Source: Ceratotherium simum simum
Lineage: Eukaryota; Chordata; Mammalia; Perissodactyla; Rhinocerotidae
Length of the DNA: 64,000 bases
Assembly (NCBI RefSeq): GCF_000283155.1
Contig: NW_004454159.1
Span: 14,526,714-14,590,713 of the forward strand
Direction: 5' to 3'
This document shows positions 57,956 to 64,000 of the stretch, one piece after another; position 1 is the stretch's first letter; each line of letters opens with the position of its first letter. The translations under genes and the position numbers were made by a program. Below the pieces are notes generated by a model. The model had not been told where the DNA came from, ran no database searches, and worked only from the letters and a program-made list of their open reading frames with translations.

Positions 57956-58029
57956 TTGTGCCATATTCTCCTGTCTCTGTGCTCTACATAGGATGGGAAC
58001 GTATGGTGCAGCATTTGCGGTCCTGGAAT

Positions 58030-58545
58030 TTTGCGTTTGGACAGGCCTTCTTCAAATCTGGGCTCCAGCACAGAGAATTTGAGTGATCCTAGGCAAGTTA
58101 CCTAACTTCTCTAAGATTGACTATCTTTTTGGGATTGTTGTGTGGATTAAATGAGATAATATATGTATAAAGTATTTAGCAAAGTGCCTGTCATAATGAA
58201 CACTCAAAAATGGTAGCCGTACATATTAGATCCCTGTTTCTCTGACTGGAAAGCCATCCCCTGGCCTGGCAAATTTAGACTCCTCACTGAAATCTCATCT
58301 CTAGTGCTCATCTGCAAAATTGTGCATCTTTCCTCCCTCACTTTTCCACTCCTTGTCAGTGTTCCAGGATACTTTGTACCTTCCTCCACCGTAGTAATTA
58401 CTGTACTGTGTTATGATTACTTGCATGTTTGTCTCTCTGGCTGGACTGTAAGCTCCTTGAGGACAGTAACTGTATCCTTATTTACCAGTTTCCATCATGC
58501 AGTATTTGGTACATAGTAGGTATCCAAATATTTGTAGAGTAAATG
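58030..58545 (+). repeat. MIR followed by L2 3' end
   Basis: 58030-58205: CAAATCTGGGCTCCAGCACA, GATCCTAGGCAAGTTACCTA, GTGGATTAAATGAGATAATA (MIR). 58210-58545: GACTGTAAGCTCCTTGAGGA, CAGTAACTGTATCCTTATTT, GTACATAGTAGGTATCCAAA (sense L2 3' end). Both ancient. Confidence 0.8.
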
Positions 58546-60519
58546 ACTTTAAAAAGAAAAGGAATATGAAAAATTCTGTTCCTCTACTATTCTAGTAGTT
58601 GTTTCTGTTGGTCTAATATTTGAAGTGCTGGGATAAAAAGACTGATGAAGTTTGGCACAATGGCAAAATTTGCTATTAATATTCTCTTACTAAAATATGA
58701 ATGAAGTACAATTACCACAATGTGTTTTACCTGGCTGTTCTTCAGAGACAATACCGATAGGGGAAACTTAGTCATAGCTTGAAACAGGAACTCCTTTGTT
58801 ATATGGCTTTAAAACGCATTTGCAGGAAACTTCACAGAGAAATGTAGATAAATGCCAGTTTTAACGTTTCATATGCTTTTAACCAGATGACAAACTTTTG
58901 CTGGGCAAAAATTTCATGCTCAACTAGGTGCTAAAATAATTGCCTATTTACAACCAGAAAAAGATTTTTTTTAACTAGCTTATTTTTGTTACCAAAAGTT
59001 AAAGAGAGAGCTAGAACTTCAAGAATGTAAAATTTAGTATTCTTGTAATTAATTATTAATTTGTTTCAGAATTTAGAATAATGGTCTTTGAACACTTATA
59101 AAGGTTTTTTCTGGACTGACAAAAGAGCACTCTTGTACGTGGAGTCATTTTTGAGTGAGTCACTGTGCACATCCCTGAGGGTGGCAGAATAAAGATTCTG
59201 TTGTGCTTTTCTACAGCAGATGCACATTCAGAGGGTTCCTTGGAAAGTAAAAGAACTTATTTATGCTTCGGGGGCCTTTGACCTTCATTTGCACACTCAA
59301 CTGGATAGAAAGGGAATGTTAGATCTGGATAGGGCCTTTATTAGACAATATCTCTTCTAGGCACCTTATTTTACATGTATTGGAGATTCCCAACTTGAGA
59401 AAAGAAAACTGTGGCCATCCAGGAATTTACACACCATAAGATTTTGTTTCTGAGAGAGAGAATTGCAAAGAGAAGGAGCAGCCAGTCGTGATGAGTGTGA
59501 CTGTGTGACCAAGTCCTGTTCTTTGGAAGGGACAGAGTGACTGTGAACTCAATAACATTGTGGTTATCATTTGGCTTTACCTTGACCAGCCTGTGTTAAC
59601 TGAGACCTGACTGTAAGTAAATACTGAACGAGCCACTTTATTAAGAATATGGAGGCATAAGCAGGCCCTATTTGATGTTCTCCACTACTAGACATTCTCT
59701 ACCACTTTGCCAGTAAACTGAAACTTGGGCAGTTTGAAGGCTTCAGGTTTTGTCATATGGCAGACAGTGGGGCTCATGGGACAGGGCCATTAGTTCATAA
59801 CAGAAGTAGCAACACCACCTAGCTTGTATTTGTGAACGTATATATAGCATTCCCAGAAATACATTAGCTGGTGGTGTCAAGAGCTAGTGAAATGAGTTGC
59901 ATACAGAAAAAGGAACTGAACTCCAGAGAGGTAAAATGTCTTGCTCAAGGTCATATGATTCATCAGTGACTTCCTCAGTCCACTAGCACCCCAGTGCTTT
60001 CTTTTTATCAGAACAGTGAACTTTAAGCCATATTTTAAGCGTTGAACTTCTGTTTCTGTACTGACATTGACATAGGTGCTTAATATTTTCCTAAATAAAT
60101 GCCTTGTTTAATCTTGCCTGTGCTATATAAAGTACTTTAAAGTGTCTGTGTCAATTTAATGAAAGTTTATAATTCTCCAGTTTTATATAGAATGAAAACA
60201 AGTGAACTTGATAAGTAATTTCTTATACCATTCTGTTCTATTACTTATACTTTTGTTTTCAGAGGATGGTAACCTATTCTAGTTTGGCTTCTTAAAAGCA
60301 TTCAACTATTATGAGGCGGCTTCATCACAGTAGATTTTTTACAAAAGAGGTTATAAGTGTCACATGTTCCAACCAGAGTTTGGATTATTTATGAGCTCTT
60401 GAAATGACTCTGAGGCAGAACTGAACGCATACTTTTTTTGAGGAAGACTGCCTAATGAATATTCATATGGTAAATATTTTTTAAGCACTGTTTTTAAATA
60501 CCAGGAATAAAAGATTAAA

Positions 60520-61480
60520 GTTCTTTCGTTAGGGAAGGAGATAGGCAAATACACAGACAATTAAAATACAGGCTGCTTAAGTGCTGTGATAGTTGTAAAC
60601 ATCAGGTGCTCAGGAGTTTGTAGGAGGACTGTTGGGAGAGAGGAGTCAAGTACCACTCAAGTTGTTTTAAAAAAGGGAACCCTGACTTGAGTATAGATTA
60701 GAATATGTAAAAGTTAGGTGAGGAAGGAACAAAATGTGTTTCCTGAAAAGGGAACAACATTTGCCAAGGCCACAAGATGAGCCTGGCATAGACATACAAG
60801 TTGCCTGGGCAGCTGGAAGATTGGGACAAGAATGAGTAGTAAAATAGATGAGGCTAGAGGCATAATTAGGATTCAAATCATAAAGGTCTGTGTTCTCCTT
60901 GTTAAGGAGTTTGTATTTGCTTTTTAGATCACTCGGCCAGCACTATGACAAATGGATTACAGGAGGCCAGACTAGAGTCAAGAAGGCTGTTTTCTGTTAT
61001 CTAGTGAGAAATAATGAATCCCTAAATTGCTCCAGTTGGGATGGTGAACAGAGATATTTAGAAAGTAGAATTGACAGATTTCTGGCCAGAGCCGTTGAAG
61101 GTGAGTACTGTCACCTAAATCAGGGAACCTAGGAGCAAGATACAGCTAGGGGTGTATAGATAATGAGTTTAGCTTTGGATATATTGCACTTGAGATGCTG
61201 ATGGGTCACCCAGATGAAAGTGTTCAGTGTGTAGTAGGAAGTGTAGGTTGGAAGTTTACTAAAGAGCTCTGGGAAATACAATACAAATATGGGTGTCATT
61301 AGCATATATAGGGTAGTTGAAGCTATGGATGTGAAGAATATTGCTGATGGTAGAGAGTCTCCAATGGAGAAAGGATAGATATCACAACTCTGGGAACATA
61401 ATCTTTATAAATGTTGAAGGGAAAAAGAAAAGGTGAAGCCTGTGAAGGAGACTCAGGAGTAGCTGGAGCAGAAAGGTAGT
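60520..61480 (-). repeat. Ancient interspersed repeat, L2-class (tentative)
   Basis: AAGTGCTGTGATAGTTGTAA, CATTTGCCAAGGCCACAAGA, GTTCTCCTTGTTAAGGAGTT, ATGCTGATGGGTCACCCAGA and GTGTCATTAGCATATATAGG follow the order of the repeat at 52340. The 80-codon ORF inside it is a chance ORF. Confidence 0.5.
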
Positions 61481-61507
61481 AATAGCAATAAGAATGGCTG
61501 ACTTATT

Positions 61508-61724
61508 GGGCCGGCCCCGTGGCTTAGCAGTTAAGTGCGTGTGCTCCGATGCTGGCGGCCCGGGTTCGGATCCCGGGCGCGCACCGACGCACTGCTTCTC
61601 TGGCCATGCTGAGGCCGCGTCCCACATACAGCAACTAGAAGAATGTGCAACTATGACATACAACTATCTACTGGGGCTTTGCGGGAAAAAAATAAATAAA
61701 AAAAAAATTATAAAAAAAAAAAAA
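61508..61724 (+). mobile_element. ERE SINE, short form, recent-looking
   Basis: GGGCCGGCCCCGTGGCTTAG head, intact B-box GGTTCGGATCCCGGG, CAACTATCTACTGGGGCTTT, AAATAAA and poly(A). Perfect 17-base target duplication AAGAATGGCTGACTTAT at 61490-61506 and 61725-61741. Confidence 0.96.
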
Positions 61725-61789
61725 AAGAATGGCTGACTTATAAATGCTATGGTGTTTATTGGATGCCTGTCACTGTTATAAAACCTTTA

Positions 61790-61985
61790 TACACATTTAA
61801 TCCTTCACAAACTCTCTGAAAGAAGATATTATCCACATTTTACATATAGGGAAATGGAATCACAGAGAGATTAATTTGCCTAAGGTCAGACAGCCAGGAA
61901 ACAGTGAAGTTAGTATTCAAACCTAGGCATTCTGATTTCACATTCTGGGCTTGTAACCATTGCTCTTTCTCATTAGGACAAAAAC
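61790..61985 (-). repeat. MIR SINE relic, antisense
   Basis: ATCCACATTTTACATATAGG, GAAATGGAATCACAGAGAGA, TTTGCCTAAGGTCAGACAGC and CAAACCTAGGCATTCTGATT are the complement of MIR in order. Confidence 0.85.
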
Positions 61986-62679
61986 CCAGAGAGAACCATA
62001 TTACAGAAGGGATGGAAGGAACGAGTTTTTGGAGGGGGGAGTGAGTGAATGATGAATGTGTCAGCGGTGAAATACTATAAAGACTATGAAGAGAGAAGAA
62101 TTGAAAAGTGCATGTGGAATTGGGATTAGCAAATCTTGGGTGACTTTATAATATGTAGTGGGATAAGAAAAGTGAACTTTAGGCTACACTTTGAAGTTAT
62201 AAGTAATTGGATGCTTGATCTTTTGATGCATTATCATTTCAGTGATTAATTATTGGAGTTCTAATGTTTAACATATCATTTGGGACTTTCTAAAAACTGA
62301 AATTTCAGACTAATTTTTAATGTTAGTTTTTTATTCAAGTAGTCGGTCAACATATTTTAACCTAGAAATAAAAAGTTCAAGTTTACCATAAGAAATGTAT
62401 ACTCAAATCTATAGCAAGACAAGACTAGATTCTAATAAAGTGATGGAATGAAGTAGGCTTTTCCAGAGAACATTGCCGGGGACAGTGTGTCATGGGCAAA
62501 GATCAACATATGGTAATGATCAGGGATGCATGGGAAAAGATATGAAAAAAGAATGCAGATCGTTAAATAAGACTTGAAATTTAAGTAAAGCTAGAAATAT
62601 CTGTCACCACATGGAGAAAGGAAATAGTCAGTTGTTCCCCACCCCCTTTTTTCTATTTTGAAAAATTTGAAACTAAATT

Positions 62680-63480
62680 TAAAATAAAAAATTTAAATAA
62701 AACATTTAAAACTAAAAATTAAAACATTACAAAAATAGTACCCTTAATTATATACCCTTCACCCAGAGTAATATTTTGCCGTATTTACCTTATCACTTTC
62801 TCTCTAGCATATACCTTATTTTGCTAGACCAATTCAAGGTAAGTTGCAGACCTGATGACACTTCACCTTTCACTGCTATCACCAAGGTGTCTTTTATAGT
62901 TGGTTTATTTTTCAATCCAGGATCCCATCAAGGTACATGACATTTGGTTGTCATGTCTCTTTAGTCTCCTTTAACAGTCCTGCCTTTTTCTTTCTTTCGT
63001 GAATGTGGCTTTTTGAAGAGTCTGGCTGTTTGTCTTCTAGAATGTATTATAATTTGGATTCATCTGGTTTCTCATGATTAGATTCAGGATAAATCATTTT
63101 CTTGAGAAACTGCATAGGTGATGTTCTGTACTTCCCATATTGTCCCATCAAAAGATACATTTTATTAGTTCTTTCTGTTGTTGGAGATGCTGCATTCGCC
63201 CACCTGTATCTCTTTGTTGTAAAGGTACAATGCTATAAGTTATAAGTGCTCCTTGAGGTGATACTTTGAGAATGTGTGGATATCTTGTTTTCCAGGTGTT
63301 ACACCTAGTGGTATTTGTTGATGATCCTTGCCTAAATTAACTATTACTTTGCTGTTACAAAGTGATAATTTTCTAAGGTATATCCCTTCTACATTTATTA
63401 TCTCGTATTCTGTATAGAAGAACTTTCCCCACCTTCCCCTCTCCTCCTCCTGCTTTTTTTTTTTTTAAATCACTATGAAT
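62680..63480 (-). mobile_element. Old L1 3' UTR, antisense
   Basis: GACCTGATGACACTTCACCT, TTGGTTGTCATGTCTCTTTA, GTCTCCTTTAACAGTCCTGC, TTCATCTGGTTTCTCATGAT and GTTGATGATCCTTGCCTAAA are antisense L1M 3' UTR phrases. Confidence 0.78.
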
Positions 63481-64000
63481 TCAAGGATTATTTTTGCATT
63501 TTTAATATTGTAATTATTCTTTTTGATATTAGATTGCCCCAAATTTAGCCAGTGGGAGCCCTTTCAAAGTCAGCTCCTGTATCCTTTTGACGTGACCCCA
63601 TTAGTCTTCAAGTAATACCTTACTTTCTGATACAAAAAGATGTTCCAGGCTCGTACTTTCCTTGCCTTAGGACTGCTGAAATCAGCCATTTCTCCAAGGA
63701 ACCCTGGTTCCTTTTAGTAGGAAGTGGTGTTTAGAAACCAAAGTCTGGGCTCCAGATGTGGTGTTTTATAGCTCTTTACTGCCATTTTGCAGAATATATT
63801 TACACCTCCATGGATAAGAAAACAAGTGGAATGGAATTCTGTATTTAGTGTATGGTCTTGTTAACTTGGAGATATTGTTGAAAGTCTTTAAAATAGCTTT
63901 AATAGTCTGCTGAATGTAATTTAATCCTTGTTTTTTAATTTTATGATCCAAACATATATATAAACATATAATACTAACATTTGTTAACTGTTTACCATGT

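Larger units (their letters stand above)
49282..64000 (+). other. RAPGEF6: RAPGEF6 intron 1 (5' 14.7 kb, continues beyond the window)
   Basis: Starts with GTAAGGCCGG. Repeats are listed separately. 49520-50920, 53500-54290, 56500-56880, 57130-57780, 58560-60510 and 62000-62640 contain no recognised element or exon. Several 60-160 codon ORFs occur but none shows splice signals plus recognisable protein. Confidence 0.82.

Noticed and set aside
60890..61132. 80-codon ORF considered as a RAPGEF6 exon
   Set aside because: It does not match the RAPGEF6 sequence I know after exon 1, and it lies in an old interspersed repeat.
1..64000. CRISPR arrays, bacterial operons, phage or other prokaryotic systems
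   Set aside because: None present: the window is vertebrate nuclear DNA with introns and mammalian repeats. Periodic sequence is limited to microsatellites and dispersed SINEs.

Overview
This is a mammalian nuclear window: split genes with GT-AG introns, a CpG-island promoter, and dense L1, MIR, L2, hAT and Tigger relics. At least 17 copies of the tRNA-derived ERE SINE (heads reading GGGGCCGGCCTGGTGGCGCA or close variants) point to an odd-toed ungulate, most likely Equus or a relative. Species is inferred from the SINE family only.

Left part (1-43,340, + strand): the 3' half of FNIP1 (folliculin-interacting protein 1). Eight exons (1859-1944, 18832-18978, 20117-20286, 23744-25163, 25982-26150, 34265-34462, 38261-38376, 40579-40657) join in frame at every junction and encode the last 794 residues; if the upstream part matches the 1166-residue human protein as I recall it, these are residues 373-1166. 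The large 1.42 kb exon carries a Cys/His cluster and a serine relay known as regulatory elements of the protein. The stop at 40655-40657 is followed by a roughly 2.7 kb 3' UTR ending near the AATAAA at 43316. The introns are mostly repeats, including one 7 kb antisense L1 region invaded by a Tigger-type MITE, two other L1 pieces and three ERE SINEs.

Middle (43,340-48,400): a 5-6 kb intergenic stretch of old repeats between two genes in the same orientation.

Right part (48,400-64,000): a CpG island with a perfect NRF1 site, opposed ETS sites and a GC box, then coding exon 1 of RAPGEF6 (PDZ-GEF2, a Rap guanine nucleotide exchange factor), 49213-49281, with its splice donor. The rest is RAPGEF6 intron 1. 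I found no second RAPGEF6 exon before the window ends. The order FNIP1 then RAPGEF6 in tandem matches human 5q31.1.

The two genes are neighbours but not one pathway: FNIP1 works with folliculin on AMPK/mTORC1 and lysosomal signalling, RAPGEF6 activates Rap GTPases. I see no undescribed gene system. The points most worth checking are regulatory or repeat-derived: a GAA(15) tract where an LTR TATA region would be, frame-compatible FNIP1-RAPGEF6 readthrough, an upstream ORF in RAPGEF6, and the multi-layer nested insertions.
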